Assembly (NCBI GenBank): GCA_005888745.1
Contig: VBBS01000039.1
Span: forward strand, 1 to 51,858
Length of the DNA stretch: 51,858 nt
Source: Candidatus Bathyarchaeota archaeon
Lineage (GTDB): Archaea; Thermoproteota; Bathyarchaeia; 40CM-2-53-6
Reading direction: 5' to 3'
Under the pieces are notes generated by a model. It was not told the DNA's origin. It was given only the letters and a program-made list of their open reading frames with translations, and did no database searches. Shown in pieces: positions 34,683-43,545 of the stretch; the first letter of the stretch is position 1; each line of letters begins with the position of its first letter. Made by a program: the position numbers and the translations under genes.

Positions 34683-35909
34683 TTAGGCTCTGATTGAGAG
34701 GGTTGATTCAAGCCATCGGCGGATGGCGGAGGCAGGGGCCGAGGATATTCCTAGCAGGGTTGTTTTTCCTCTGAAGCCAGTGGTGGAGAGCTGGCTGGAG
34801 AGGATGCCTGTAGCGTTCAGGTTCTGGACATACTTCCATACTTGCGTGTGGGCCCGGTATGTTTCTTTGTGCTCCTCGCAAGCCATACGGTACGCTATCT
34901 CGACATCACCCATGGTGGCGTATGTTGCATTGTTTCTCTCCAAGACTCGAGCCAGCGCTAGCAATATGAGTTTCTCGTGAAGGTTGAGATGCTGAGAATA
35001 TTCTGTACGGAGAACAGGGTATACGCTGTTCGCGGCAGCTCTGATATGATCAGGCTTCACCTCTCTCGCACCTTCCGTGTCAGCGTACTTTCCACCCCTC
35101 CAAAGTAGTTCGATAGCATAGCGAGCATCGCCCCCCGGCGTCGCCATGTCAGCGACGAAGTTCAAGACCTCTTCAGGAACAGTTGCTTCTTTGAACGCGA
35201 GTTCTGCCCTTTCTCTCAGAATATTTTCCAACTGTGGAGTTGTGTAGTGGTCGAGACGAATGACGTTTCGCTGGAGAGTGCTCTGAGTGCTCCTATCGAG
35301 ATCTTCGAGATTCCTGATCTCCCGCAAGATGATTATGAGGGACAATCTTACTGGCCGGCCAGGGCGCTCCTCTTGGATGCGCGTGAGATTGTAGAGGCTG
35401 GTGGAGCCTTCTGCTTTGATGAGCGAGTCCGCCTCGTCGAGGGTGAGGATGACGTGGAGTTTCTTGTCCTCCAGCTGGTCTAAGAGGATGTGCAGTAGTT
35501 CCTCGCTAGAGAACCCTCGCTGGGGAAATTGGGGCGTGAAGGTCTGGAGGACTCGTTTGAGAATCATGAAGAGGCTTCCTCGATACTCGCGGCAGTTGAC
35601 GTGGATGTAGGCGAGGTTGAGCTTCAGGGTCTTGGCGGTGCGCTGCATGTCGGTGCCAAACCGTTGCGTCAGAACGGTCTTACCGGTTCCAATGTCGCCA
35701 GTTATGAGGACCTTGGGGCTAGTGGTTCCGGGTTTGTCGACGACCGATCGGAAGAGTTCGGCGAGAAATCGTAGCTGGTTTTCTCGGTGGGGTAGCCGGT
35801 TTGGGAGCCACTCAAGGCTGAGAGGGCCCTCGTCTTTGAATATGGTGGGTTTGGAGAGAGCGTCCCGTACTATCTCGGAGGGGGCGGAGAGGCTTGTTTT
35901 CTCGATCAT
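34683..35909 (-). CDS. cdc6: Orc1/Cdc6 replication initiator
   Basis: A 408-residue AAA+ origin-binding protein. Walker A is ITGDIGTGKTVLTQRFG, Walker B ILTLDEADSL, sensor 1 LIIILREIRNLEDLD and sensor 2 TPGGDARYAIELLWRGG. The C-terminal winged helix (about 310-408) includes LNLHEKLILLALARVL and the wing near GFRGKTTLLG. Archaeal cdc6 genes often sit beside an origin; see 35910-36104. Confidence 0.95.
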   Translation of the reverse strand: MIEKTSLSAPSEIVRDALSKPTIFKDEGPLSLEWLPNRLPHRENQLRFLAELFRSVVDKPGTTSPKVLITGDIGTGKTVLTQRFGTDMQRTAKTLKLNLAYIHVNCREYRGSLFMILKRVLQTFTPQFPQRGFSSEELLHILLDQLEDKKLHVILTLDEADSLIKAEGSTSLYNLTRIQEERPGRPVRLSLIIILREIRNLEDLDRSTQSTLQRNVIRLDHYTTPQLENILRERAELAFKEATVPEEVLNFVADMATPGGDARYAIELLWRGGKYADTEGAREVKPDHIRAAANSVYPVLRTEYSQHLNLHEKLILLALARVLERNNATYATMGDVEIAYRMACEEHKETYRAHTQVWKYVQNLNATGILSSQLSTTGFRGKTTLLGISSAPASAIRRWLESTLSIRA

Positions 35910-36104
35910 GACGAATACTTACACCTGAAAGCTCTCAAACTATACTGATGAACGTATAAGATGAGCAGAGATGGATAAAAGTAATCGCCAAAGCCAGCCT
36001 CATCGAATATCGCTATTTGCATCTTCGCCCTTTACACAAATTCTCGGTGATTCGCTAAAAGATGAGCCTTCACGTACCCCCCTTTCAGGGTCTTGAGTGA
36101 GAAA
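35910..36104. other. Candidate replication-origin region upstream of cdc6
   Basis: 195 bases between the divergent cdc6 and glycosyltransferase genes, with AT-rich patches (GTATAAGATG, GGATAAAAGTAATCG) and one sequence CCCCCCTTTCAGGG (36079-36092) that recalls the G-string side of an ORB element. Only one such element is seen and there is no convincing pair of inverted ORBs, so this is a weak call; the region may only contain promoters. Confidence 0.25.
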
Positions 36105-36866
36105 ATGAGCCAAACGGTTTCTATTGTAATGCCGACCAAGGGTCGCGTAGAACTGGTACGGCGGGCGGTCGAGAGTGTTCTTGCTCAAACTCACGGAGCG
36201 TTCGAACTCCTGATCCTAGACGACAGTGCGAGAGAGGAGGCGAGAGAGATAATTAAACTAGCAAACTCAGATTCGCGAATTGAATTCGTGGATCGCAAGG
36301 GCGTCGGCGTTTCGGAAGCGCGGTCACAAGGGGTCCATAGGGCTCGGGGGCCATTCCTCACTTTTCTGGACAGCGATGACTATTGGGCCGATCGGAGGCT
36401 CGAACGCCACGTAGAGGTTTGGGAGAATAATAAGGTCGGACTAAGTTGGGACGTGTGCACCGAGACAGGGGGGCCTCCCACGCTTGCGAGGCAACCTTTC
36501 CATGGAGGACTTATTGAAGCTCCCAAAGTCGCGCGGAAGTTATTTCTCGGAAATTTCATTCACGCATCTTCAGGGTTCACTCGGACCGGTTTCGCACGCG
36601 AGATTGACTTTTCGTGGAGCATTCTATCTGACTGGTTGCTCTTCATGAGGCTCGCTGAATCCCGCGGTGCATTCTTCATCAACGAAACACTCTCCTTCAG
36701 ATCCGTAGAACCTAGCGACAGGGTTTCCAACACCTACTCTGACACGTTTTTCTTCAAAGAATCAAGTAAAGTCAGAAGAGGAGTCATCTGGGCGAATCCC
36801 GCAGTCTATGTTCCAGCATGGATGGAACGGTCTTGGTCTAGACTAAGGAGGAAAATGAGAGTGTGA
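36105..36866 (+). CDS. Family 2 glycosyltransferase
   Basis: A 253-residue GT-A enzyme. It begins MSQTVSIVMPTKGRVELVRR, then LILDDSA, GVSEARSQGVHRARG and the metal-binding LDSDDYW. The C-terminal half is variable, as usual for acceptor specificity. No TM helix. ATG 36105 is preferred to a TTG four codons earlier. It is the first gene of a glycan-biosynthesis island. Confidence 0.88.
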   Translation: MSQTVSIVMPTKGRVELVRRAVESVLAQTHGAFELLILDDSAREEAREIIKLANSDSRIEFVDRKGVGVSEARSQGVHRARGPFLTFLDSDDYWADRRLERHVEVWENNKVGLSWDVCTETGGPPTLARQPFHGGLIEAPKVARKLFLGNFIHASSGFTRTGFAREIDFSWSILSDWLLFMRLAESRGAFFINETLSFRSVEPSDRVSNTYSDTFFFKESSKVRRGVIWANPAVYVPAWMERSWSRLRRKMRV

Positions 36867-37140
36867 TCTCCGTTATTAGATAGCAGATGGCTCCATCGAA
36901 TCAACTGTTTCGTGAACGGCCAGCGACTAACTTGGTCACCTCACCTCATATGTGCGGGAACAACTCTAAGTTTGATAATCAGAGTGATCTATGCAGTGGT
37001 TCCTGCGAGTCAGACCGTTGATTGCTAAGATCGTTGCTGGATTCACCGGGGGCGATGCTGCAAGGCCCAGTTTTCTATCAATACGGACTGTTCACCAACT
37101 GAAGTGACTATCCCTGAGAGTTCTCGTAGTTCATCCAGAG

Positions 37141-38190
37141 ATGAAATTCCTTGGAGGAGGGGAACGACTGTGCTGTGACACGATTCGCGCCTTACTATCC
37201 ATGGGACATGACCTGACCTTGCTCTCTGAAACGTTCGATCAGCAGAAGACCGAGGATTTCTTTGGCTATGACGGATTATTCGAGAGAGTCCATCTGTTAA
37301 ACTATCCTCCGAACAATCGCGAGCGGCACTTTGGGACCTCGTCGCATCTAATCCACCACCTTAGAGGTCAGACGCGCGCGTTAAACCAGTCCAAGCATAC
37401 AGAGGGCCAGCCGTTTGACCTAATTTTTTCCACTCAAGACCCAGGGTACATTCCCGACCTCTCCGTGCCGGTTCTTCAATGGGGATACTTCCCTCGATAC
37501 TTTCCAGATTTCCCTCCCGGCTCGCTCCTCAGTCTGCCTTTACATGAGTACTACAGGAGGAAAATTTCGAGAATTGGACTAGTACTTGCAATCTCACGGT
37601 ATTCAAAACTGAACTTGGACTTGAAATGGAGTCGACCGAGTGCCCTGATCTACCCCGCATGCAATATGGTCAGAGCTAGAGTCAAACGAAATCTAGTTGT
37701 GACCGTTAGCCGGGCAATCCCCGCAAAGAGGCTTGAGCTGTTTTGGCAAGTTGCATCCCTTTGTCCCAACTACGAGTTCGCAATGCTTCTTACTCAAGAC
37801 CCTGGCCTCATCGAATACTCCAAGAGTTTGTCGAGAGGATCACCAGTCAACGGAAGGACGATTTTCAACCCGCAGATAGAAACCTATCACAAGTTTCTAG
37901 GAGAGGCTAGGGTCTACCTCCACTTTATGCATGGAGAACACTTTGGGATCACGATTGTTGAAGCCATGTCTGCAGGCTGCGTGCCCGTTGTTCACGACTC
38001 CGGGGGTCCGAAGGAAATCATAAATGAGGAAACTGGATTTAGATGGCAGTCGATTGAGGAGGTTCCTGAGATGGTAGAGGCTGCAATGAAGAGTTCTCCT
38101 TCATCTGCCTCCAGGCTTAGGGCCGAAGAATTCAGTTTTGAGAGGTTCGAAAAGAGGCTCTCCGAAATCCTTTCCGAATCGCACGCGTGA
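37141..38190 (+). CDS. GT-B glycosyltransferase (family 4/1, ALG11-like)
   Basis: 349 residues from ATG 37141. The donor-binding C-terminal domain has VTVSRAIPAKRLELFWQ and the E-x7-E motif GEHFGITIVEAMSAG followed by VHDSGGPKEII. The N-terminal domain contains FLGGGERL. Homology appears to continue upstream as LRVLVVHPE (37114-37140), the first beta strand of the fold, but the only initiator there is CTG and an in-frame TGA lies at 37105. The true start may be CTG 37114 or the gene may have lost its start. Probably acts with neighbouring genes in surface glycan assembly. Confidence 0.87.
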   Translation: MKFLGGGERLCCDTIRALLSMGHDLTLLSETFDQQKTEDFFGYDGLFERVHLLNYPPNNRERHFGTSSHLIHHLRGQTRALNQSKHTEGQPFDLIFSTQDPGYIPDLSVPVLQWGYFPRYFPDFPPGSLLSLPLHEYYRRKISRIGLVLAISRYSKLNLDLKWSRPSALIYPACNMVRARVKRNLVVTVSRAIPAKRLELFWQVASLCPNYEFAMLLTQDPGLIEYSKSLSRGSPVNGRTIFNPQIETYHKFLGEARVYLHFMHGEHFGITIVEAMSAGCVPVVHDSGGPKEIINEETGFRWQSIEEVPEMVEAAMKSSPSSASRLRAEEFSFERFEKRLSEILSESHA

Positions 38191-38458
38191 AATTCAGCAT
38201 TACCTCTACGAGCCTTTGAACCACTAGCAGCGGTAGCAATCTAAAGCCCTCTTCCCCTAGAGGCTACGCTTCGCTGTCTCATACTCGTCAGCTCTGATAC
38301 TATGTCCAAGGAGTCACAACGATTATTCGTTTTCGATACGAAGAATTCCATATCAAGACTCGATCTGATCTTAATTATCTTTGTATTGTAATGATTGCTG
38401 AAATCGGAATCGCGTCTCGTGGTACACCCCAATTTCCTCTTAACAAGATGAGTCCGCT

Positions 38459-38977
38459 TCAAATATCGGGCCAGACCTGGTAGTAGGCCCAGTTTCGCCA
38501 AAGGGGCAACTTCCTAACCAAGACCGCGAACCTCGACTTGCCGAGCACAAATGACCTCAACCAGACCGAGAGTCTGATTCCGAGGCGAGTCCTGGGAAAC
38601 GGTAGAAAGCGGAATCCAGGAAGTTGGAGCCAGAGATGCTCAGGAGTCGCCCACATCGGTATGTGGAGAAATTTGTCCTGACGGCAGACTACTTTTGCTC
38701 CTACTCGGAGGAATTCTACTATGCAAGCTCGGGGACTTTCGACATGCTCAAGAACATTGAAGGCGATTACAAGGCTGAAAGCTCCAGACCTGAAAGGAAG
38801 ATGTGAGGCGTCAGACCGGACGAAGTTGCTTGGAACTGTCCGGGAGGGAATGTCAATGTCCACACAAATGTCTCCTCTTGGAACACTAGGAAATATCCCG
38901 CCCCCACTGCCAACATCGAGAACGGGACGGTCGGAATCGAGCAGTTGTAGAATGTCTTGTTCCTTCAAGCGTTTCAT
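38459..38977 (-). CDS. SAM-dependent methyltransferase (class I, type 11)
   Basis: 172 residues. Motif I VLDVGSGGGIFP, acidic motif II CVDIDIPS, DASHLPFRSGAFSLVIAFNVLEH is split across the post-motif region, and a C-terminal hydrophobic/aromatic part follows. It is short for the family, with an abbreviated N-terminal cap. It lies downstream of the sugar C-methyltransferase on the same strand. Substrate is unknown but context suggests glycan or lipid. Confidence 0.83.
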   Translation of the reverse strand: MKRLKEQDILQLLDSDRPVLDVGSGGGIFPSVPRGDICVDIDIPSRTVPSNFVRSDASHLPFRSGAFSLVIAFNVLEHVESPRACIVEFLRVGAKVVCRQDKFLHIPMWATPEHLWLQLPGFRFLPFPRTRLGIRLSVWLRSFVLGKSRFAVLVRKLPLWRNWAYYQVWPDI

Positions 38978-39040
38978 CTGTAATCCTAGTTCCTCACCCT
39001 CAACCCATGCTCGGAAGCGTCGCTTTCGACGACCATCCCT

Positions 39041-41323
39041 CTAGGAACCAACGAGTCGAAATTGTGGGAGTGGGACTATGAATTTGCCTCCCGAATGCAA
39101 GTATTCACGTTCTTCCCTACGAATTTCCTCCAAAAAGTGGTGGGGAAGAACAAGGAAATAATCAGGGTTGTCATGCCGTGCCTCAACCTTCGAAACAATG
39201 GGAATCCCTGTTCCTGGGATCCTTAGCCCCCACTTTTCCGGGTTCGCGTCTGTCGCCTTCTTGATTAGTCGATTATCCAGTCGGCAATATTGAAGAATTG
39301 TGTTTCCTCGGGTCGAGTTACCGCAGAAAGCAAATTTCCCATTCCTCTCCACTAGGAAGTTATGATTCGGCACGGTCGCACACCAGATGATACCATCATA
39401 TTCTTTTTCGGTCAAGTTAGGAGTTCCGTCTTGTTTTCGGTTATATACTACTGGCCGAGTTCTGGCCATGTTGACGATGTATGATATGGTGGAAGTAGTG
39501 TGTTCGTCTCTAAAGGTCGACTTGCTTTCTCGCCGCGACACTGTTGGGTAGAAGCCTAGTTTGAAACCGAGCTGGACGAGCCCATGAACGAGATGTTCCG
39601 ATACGGTGACGTATCTCATTCGTCCTTCGGGGCCTTTCTCTTGCCATCCGTCGCTGTCAATCAGGCCTTTGAGAAGGAAGGATAGTTCGTTCGGCGCGTA
39701 TTTGAGAGCCCATTCTGGAATGCGTTTCTCATGGGCGCCTCTGCCACATTCGCTGAATATTCTAACGAGTGCTTTGGATGAAACATGGATCTCCCTTCCT
39801 CTAGATTCTTCCCTATAGAGTATGCTGTTCCGTTCGAGTGTTGCTTTCAATGATTGTCTGGCCTTGTCGCCCTCCGGTACACAATAATTGACTATGAATC
39901 CCTGACTATGAGTGTCACAGTATCCGTCGCCTATGTAGAGGCCGAGTAGATAGAGAAAGTCGACGGTTGGGATCTCGTCTGAGATTTTTCGAGCTCTCAG
40001 GCGGAAGCTGCTCTTATCCACAAATCTGGTGATCTGGAATGTCTCGTTTTGGATACCTCGCCACTTGCCACGAGGGAGTTTGAAGCAACTACGTGTCCGG
40101 GTTTTATGGGCTTTCTCATAGGCTAGCTTACCGCTGTGCCAGGTTTCGACCAGCATATTGTGGTCCGGAGTTACGCACAAATCGACTCTCTTTCCGCGAA
40201 AACAGATCATGGGGCCCTTGTATGGCTGGATGATTATCTCTTGGACGGTTTGAGTTTCAATCTCCTTTGTCCTTGGATTTAATGTGATAATTCGGTCATC
40301 GTCTTTCAGCTGGTCGAATGTCTTGAATCCGTCAGTCGTAACAGCTCTAGTCTCAGTGTCGTAACATGCGCCGTAAACATAAACTGTCTTGCCATCGCCT
40401 ACTTGACTAGAAATGAACTGGCTAAGTTGTGCTCTGATCCTCCGAATATTTTTTGCAAAGGTTGAGTATATCGAGGGCTTGATCGCGAACAATTTCCTCT
40501 CAAACTCTTTCATCTCCTCTACGCTCTCCTGAACTGGGAACTGCCCCTTTCGCGCGACGTAGGTACGGAAGCTTCCACCGTTAACATCGTTCTTCTCTAC
40601 GTCGAAGATCTCTAGGTCATGGTTGCTCAGTAACCGGCCCATTGTTCCTAGAGAATAGTAGGTAAGGTGCTCGTGTCCTATGTTGTCAAAACCGTTTTGC
40701 TCCAGCATGGAGCACAAATAGTTCTGTTGGATCACCCAGACGCCCTGTGGATCAAGGCACTTTACTATGTCCGCCACGAAAGGGTCGGGGTCATCTAGAT
40801 CGTAGAACATTGCGATACTGGTGAGTAGCTTGGCTTTCGAGCCAGGGAATTTTTGTCTGAACAGTTCGTGTCCAAAGAAATCGTTGAAGACGAATTCGGT
40901 GCCTTTTCTTGCTTCTTCGACGAGATTTTTCGCGGGTTCAAATCCGACCAATCTCAGACCTGGAATCTTGTATGATCGTAGGAGTGTTCCGTCGTTGCAA
41001 CCGATGTCTACGACAATATCGCCATTTTTGGGCCGAGCGATTTCGCACGACTTGAGGACTATATCCTCCAGAGCCTTTCTCATTGTCGAGCTTATTCCTG
41101 AACGGTACCAATAGTGACGGTAGAGGGAATCTCGTGGGAATGTGTGTTTGAGTTGGACAAGGGTGCAAGAGGTGCATCTCATCAGTTCGAGCGGAGATCG
41201 CGGGCTGTCTCCTTCGGGTGTCACGAAATCCGAAACGTGTTGGTTGCCTAGCGATAAGATTCGGACAAGAGTCCTCGAATGGCAAAGTCTACAGCCTTTG
41301 ATCGGGATGGCGATCGGGCCCAA
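39041..41323 (-). CDS. Sugar C-methyltransferase-like protein, intein-containing precursor
   Basis: 760 residues with an intein at 320-669; the spliced protein is about 410 residues, typical of C-methyltransferases acting on NDP-keto-sugars. It has an N-terminal zinc-binding module (CRLCHS and CTSC), SAM site VVDIGCNDGTLLRSYK, GHEHLTYYSLGTM near the catalytic pocket, and a C-terminal Rossmann-like domain whose first loop, YGA^STRGN, is interrupted by the intein. It belongs to the glycan island with two glycosyltransferases. It can act only after splicing. Confidence 0.9.
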   Translation of the reverse strand: MGPIAIPIKGCRLCHSRTLVRILSLGNQHVSDFVTPEGDSPRSPLELMRCTSCTLVQLKHTFPRDSLYRHYWYRSGISSTMRKALEDIVLKSCEIARPKNGDIVVDIGCNDGTLLRSYKIPGLRLVGFEPAKNLVEEARKGTEFVFNDFFGHELFRQKFPGSKAKLLTSIAMFYDLDDPDPFVADIVKCLDPQGVWVIQQNYLCSMLEQNGFDNIGHEHLTYYSLGTMGRLLSNHDLEIFDVEKNDVNGGSFRTYVARKGQFPVQESVEEMKEFERKLFAIKPSIYSTFAKNIRRIRAQLSQFISSQVGDGKTVYVYGACYDTETRAVTTDGFKTFDQLKDDDRIITLNPRTKEIETQTVQEIIIQPYKGPMICFRGKRVDLCVTPDHNMLVETWHSGKLAYEKAHKTRTRSCFKLPRGKWRGIQNETFQITRFVDKSSFRLRARKISDEIPTVDFLYLLGLYIGDGYCDTHSQGFIVNYCVPEGDKARQSLKATLERNSILYREESRGREIHVSSKALVRIFSECGRGAHEKRIPEWALKYAPNELSFLLKGLIDSDGWQEKGPEGRMRYVTVSEHLVHGLVQLGFKLGFYPTVSRRESKSTFRDEHTTSTISYIVNMARTRPVVYNRKQDGTPNLTEKEYDGIIWCATVPNHNFLVERNGKFAFCGNSTRGNTILQYCRLDNRLIKKATDANPEKWGLRIPGTGIPIVSKVEARHDNPDYFLVLPHHFLEEIRREEREYLHSGGKFIVPLPQFRLVGS
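39317..40366 (-). mobile_element. Intein in sugar C-methyltransferase (350 aa, LAGLIDADG endonuclease)
   Basis: Begins with Cys (CYDTETRAVTTDGFKTF) and ends NHNFLVERNGKFAFCGN, followed by extein Ser. Block B is VTPDHNMLVE. Endonuclease motifs are LLGLYIGDGYC and LLKGLIDSDGW. The penultimate residue is Gly instead of the usual His, a known but less common variant. The splice gives YGA-STRGN, the conserved loop of this methyltransferase family. Confidence 0.92.
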
Positions 41324-41542
41324 GGGTTCTCTTGTCTCTGTGTGAAACTAATTTCGGAGTGGATTCACATCCTCCTTCAAGTCGCCTATAAACTACTTGA
41401 GGGTTGAATGCCTGTCTTGTCTTCATGGGGAATGAACGTTTTCAAAACAAAATTTCGAAGTCAAGAATCTCGGCCTTTGCTAGGGTCCAGGTAGCGAACC
41501 TGCACTGCAAAACTATTAGTTACTGAATGTTAGAAGACCAGC

Positions 41543-41893
41543 ATGGCTAATGTATCAACTATCGAGCAACTTGCATCGGAGACGTGCATTGAGCGGACGG
41601 GGATTCCGCCGATGGCTCGGCGGGAGGCTGAACAGCTCTTGCGAGCCCTTCCGGGATGGACTCTGGCAGACGGCTTGATTGAGAAGGAGTTCCGTTTCGA
41701 ATCCTATCTCGATGGCTTGAACTTCGCGTATTCGGTCGGCAAGATTGCCGAGGAGCAGGATCATCATCCTGACATTTTGATCAAATGGAGACGTGTGAAG
41801 CTAACGTTATCCACTCACTCTATCAAAGGGTTGAGCCAGAATGACTTCATAGTAGCTGCAAGATCTGAACTCAAGTACAGCGAATCGGGCTAA
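41543..41893 (+). CDS. phhB: Pterin-4a-carbinolamine dehydratase
   Basis: 116 residues. The catalytic signature is EEQDHHPDILIKWRRVKLTL followed by STHSIKGLSQNDF, with the two adjacent His and the later His of the active site. An N-terminal extension of about 20 residues precedes the domain. The enzyme dehydrates 4a-hydroxytetrahydropterin; in archaea without aromatic hydroxylases its role is unclear, and a link to molybdopterin has been suggested for some homologues. No partner gene is adjacent. Confidence 0.9.
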   Translation: MANVSTIEQLASETCIERTGIPPMARREAEQLLRALPGWTLADGLIEKEFRFESYLDGLNFAYSVGKIAEEQDHHPDILIKWRRVKLTLSTHSIKGLSQNDFIVAARSELKYSESG

Positions 41894-42084
41894 CCTTGGT
41901 CAAGCTCGCAGGAATCCGTGTCAAAAAGAGCAGTGCATTCTTCAGCTGATCTTATTTCTGAAGACACCTTTCCTCCACACTATGGCATCAACTCTGGGAC
42001 CCTTTCGTCTCGGAATTTTAGAAGTTAAAAGGTTCCTATTGTCCCCCTCAAGTTTGTGGCTGAATCGAGGGGCCGACGGGGCAA

Positions 42085-42279
42085 TTACCTCTTCGTTTTC
42101 AAATGTTCCTCTATTACCTTGAGTCTGTTTTCGATTCCTGTAAGTCTGTCCAGTATCTCCTTGAGTATTCGTACGCTTTCGTCACTTCTTTGAATGTACT
42201 GGCTTGGGGGTCTAAGAGGTGAAGGGAGCGGTTGGATTGGGGCTGGAGAGAGTGGGTCAAACGGCCGCCTGGGTTCCAT
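42085..42279 (-). CDS. Small Pro-rich coiled-coil protein in KaiC module
   Basis: 64 residues from ATG 42279; an upstream GTG at 42354 would add 25 residues that do not look conserved. A Pro-rich N-terminal half (PFDPLSPAPIQPLPSPLRPP) leads to an amphipathic helix (ESVRILKEILDRLTGIENRL) with heptad-like Leu/Ile spacing, probably a coiled coil. It is the last gene of the KaiC module. No family recognised. Confidence 0.5.
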   Translation of the reverse strand: MEPRRPFDPLSPAPIQPLPSPLRPPSQYIQRSDESVRILKEILDRLTGIENRLKVIEEHLKTKR

Positions 42280-42368
42280 ACATATCGGCCCTTTCCTACG
42301 TGCGAGATGGCTTTGACTGTTTCTATCGAAAGCCCTGAAAGTCAATTGGTGCACGAAACCTCGGAAGC

Positions 42369-42821
42369 TTAGCCGAAGTATTTGCGGACCATTTTAACAC
42401 CGACGTCGCTGGCTGCCCATTTTTCGCCGTTGAACTTGACCGCTCCTAGTCGTTCAAGGTTAGCTAGGTGTTCGCCTAGCTTCTCTGCAGGGAATCCCTT
42501 CTCCTTGTGTCCAGGATAGACGTCACCGAGGGCCTTCGCAACTTCTTTTGCGCTCTTGGGGGTCTCACATATCCTAACAATCTGAATGTTCACCTCTGTC
42601 GTGGTGAGGATCCGGAAGATTTCCTCCTCTGAGAGGCGGGGTTTTGTCAAGCTGAAGCTAACTGCGCCTGACGCTTGTGATGGACCGGTCTTTGGCCCGT
42701 GTCTCCTGCGACGCACGATTCGATAGCCAATTGCTCCCCATGTTGCCGCGAGGAGCGACCAGAGAAATGTTGGATTCGCTAGAATCCCGATAATATCTTC
42801 GAATTGTAATGTCATCACCAT
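42369..42821 (-). CDS. Membrane-anchored winged-helix protein
   Basis: 150 residues: one N-terminal TM helix (NPTFLWSLLAATWGAIGYRI) followed by RRRRHG, which should place the rest in the cytoplasm. After a linker, a winged-helix domain runs from LSEEEIFRILTTTEVNIQIV through KSAKEVAKAL to LGEHLANLERLGAVKFNG. The domain order suggests a membrane-tethered sensor or regulator. It starts four bases after the KaiC-like pseudo-ATPase and is probably co-transcribed. Confidence 0.7.
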   Translation of the reverse strand: MVMTLQFEDIIGILANPTFLWSLLAATWGAIGYRIVRRRRHGPKTGPSQASGAVSFSLTKPRLSEEEIFRILTTTEVNIQIVRICETPKSAKEVAKALGDVYPGHKEKGFPAEKLGEHLANLERLGAVKFNGEKWAASDVGVKMVRKYFG

Positions 42822-42825
42822 TGTT

Positions 42826-43536
42826 CTATCTCACCCTGTGCAGCGCAGCCATCTCTATTCCCGCAGGACCTACACGATACGCGTAGACTTTCATGTCTCC
42901 GAGTGCGCCTGGCATTTTCAATACTCGCATCTTCCTCGCATAATCCTCACTCCCGAACGGTTCCGTAGACAAGTCGACAACACCATCACTCAAGTGCTGA
43001 ACGGTATTCTCAACGTGTTCTGTGTGAATTCCTTTCGACGCTAGCAGTAACGCTAGCCCTCCTGTGGATCTGACGTGATTCTGTAGGATCTTCAGAGTCT
43101 GCTCCACCGCTGGAAACGGTGCTGAACGGATAATATCGCTCAGGCTGTCGATCACGATGGTTGTTGTCCCTAGCGGTGTGATTACTCGTGGAAACTCTTT
43201 GGCTAGCAGGTTGGCGGGGCCGATGTCCCATGAGACCTCGCCAGAAACCTTCTCTTTCTTCATGCTGAAGCTGTCGATGAACCACATCTTCCTCTTCTCA
43301 AAATAACTATCAAGGCTCCAGCCGAACACCGCCATCTCGCCAACAACATCTTCCCATGACCGTCCTGTTGTGAAGTAGACAGCTGGTCTACCTTCCCTCA
43401 AGCCCTGGTAGAGGATCTGTTCGGCGCATGTGGTCATCCCGGTATCCGCTTCGCCGAGAAACGTGATAATGCTCCCTGATGGAAGGCCTCCGATAGACTC
43501 GTCGAAAGCTCCGATTCCACTTCTGATATTCGCCAT
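42826..43536 (-). CDS. KaiC-like RecA-superfamily protein with degenerate Walker A
   Basis: 236 residues with the KaiC/RadA fold: IGAFDESIGGLPSGSIITFL, then LGEADTGMTTCAEQI in the P-loop position, where the invariant Lys is Met. Walker B-like TTIVIDSLSDII is retained. ATP hydrolysis is therefore doubtful, though nucleotide binding is possible. It lies nine bases after the Q-rich tail ORF and next to an intact KaiC paralogue, suggesting a catalytic/regulatory pair. Confidence 0.82.
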   Translation of the reverse strand: MANIRSGIGAFDESIGGLPSGSIITFLGEADTGMTTCAEQILYQGLREGRPAVYFTTGRSWEDVVGEMAVFGWSLDSYFEKRKMWFIDSFSMKKEKVSGEVSWDIGPANLLAKEFPRVITPLGTTTIVIDSLSDIIRSAPFPAVEQTLKILQNHVRSTGGLALLLASKGIHTEHVENTVQHLSDGVVDLSTEPFGSEDYARKMRVLKMPGALGDMKVYAYRVGPAGIEMAALHRVR

Positions 43537-43545
43537 TTTCCATCT

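Noticed and set aside
36991-37107. 38-codon ORF (MQWFLRVRPLIAK...) before the GT-B gene
   Set aside because: Too short, no family, and no clear ribosome-binding site; could be a remnant of a larger gene but cannot be supported.
38241-38501. Minus-strand frame after the small methyltransferase
   Set aside because: It overlaps the methyltransferase 3' end in another frame, and its basic composition shows no family match.
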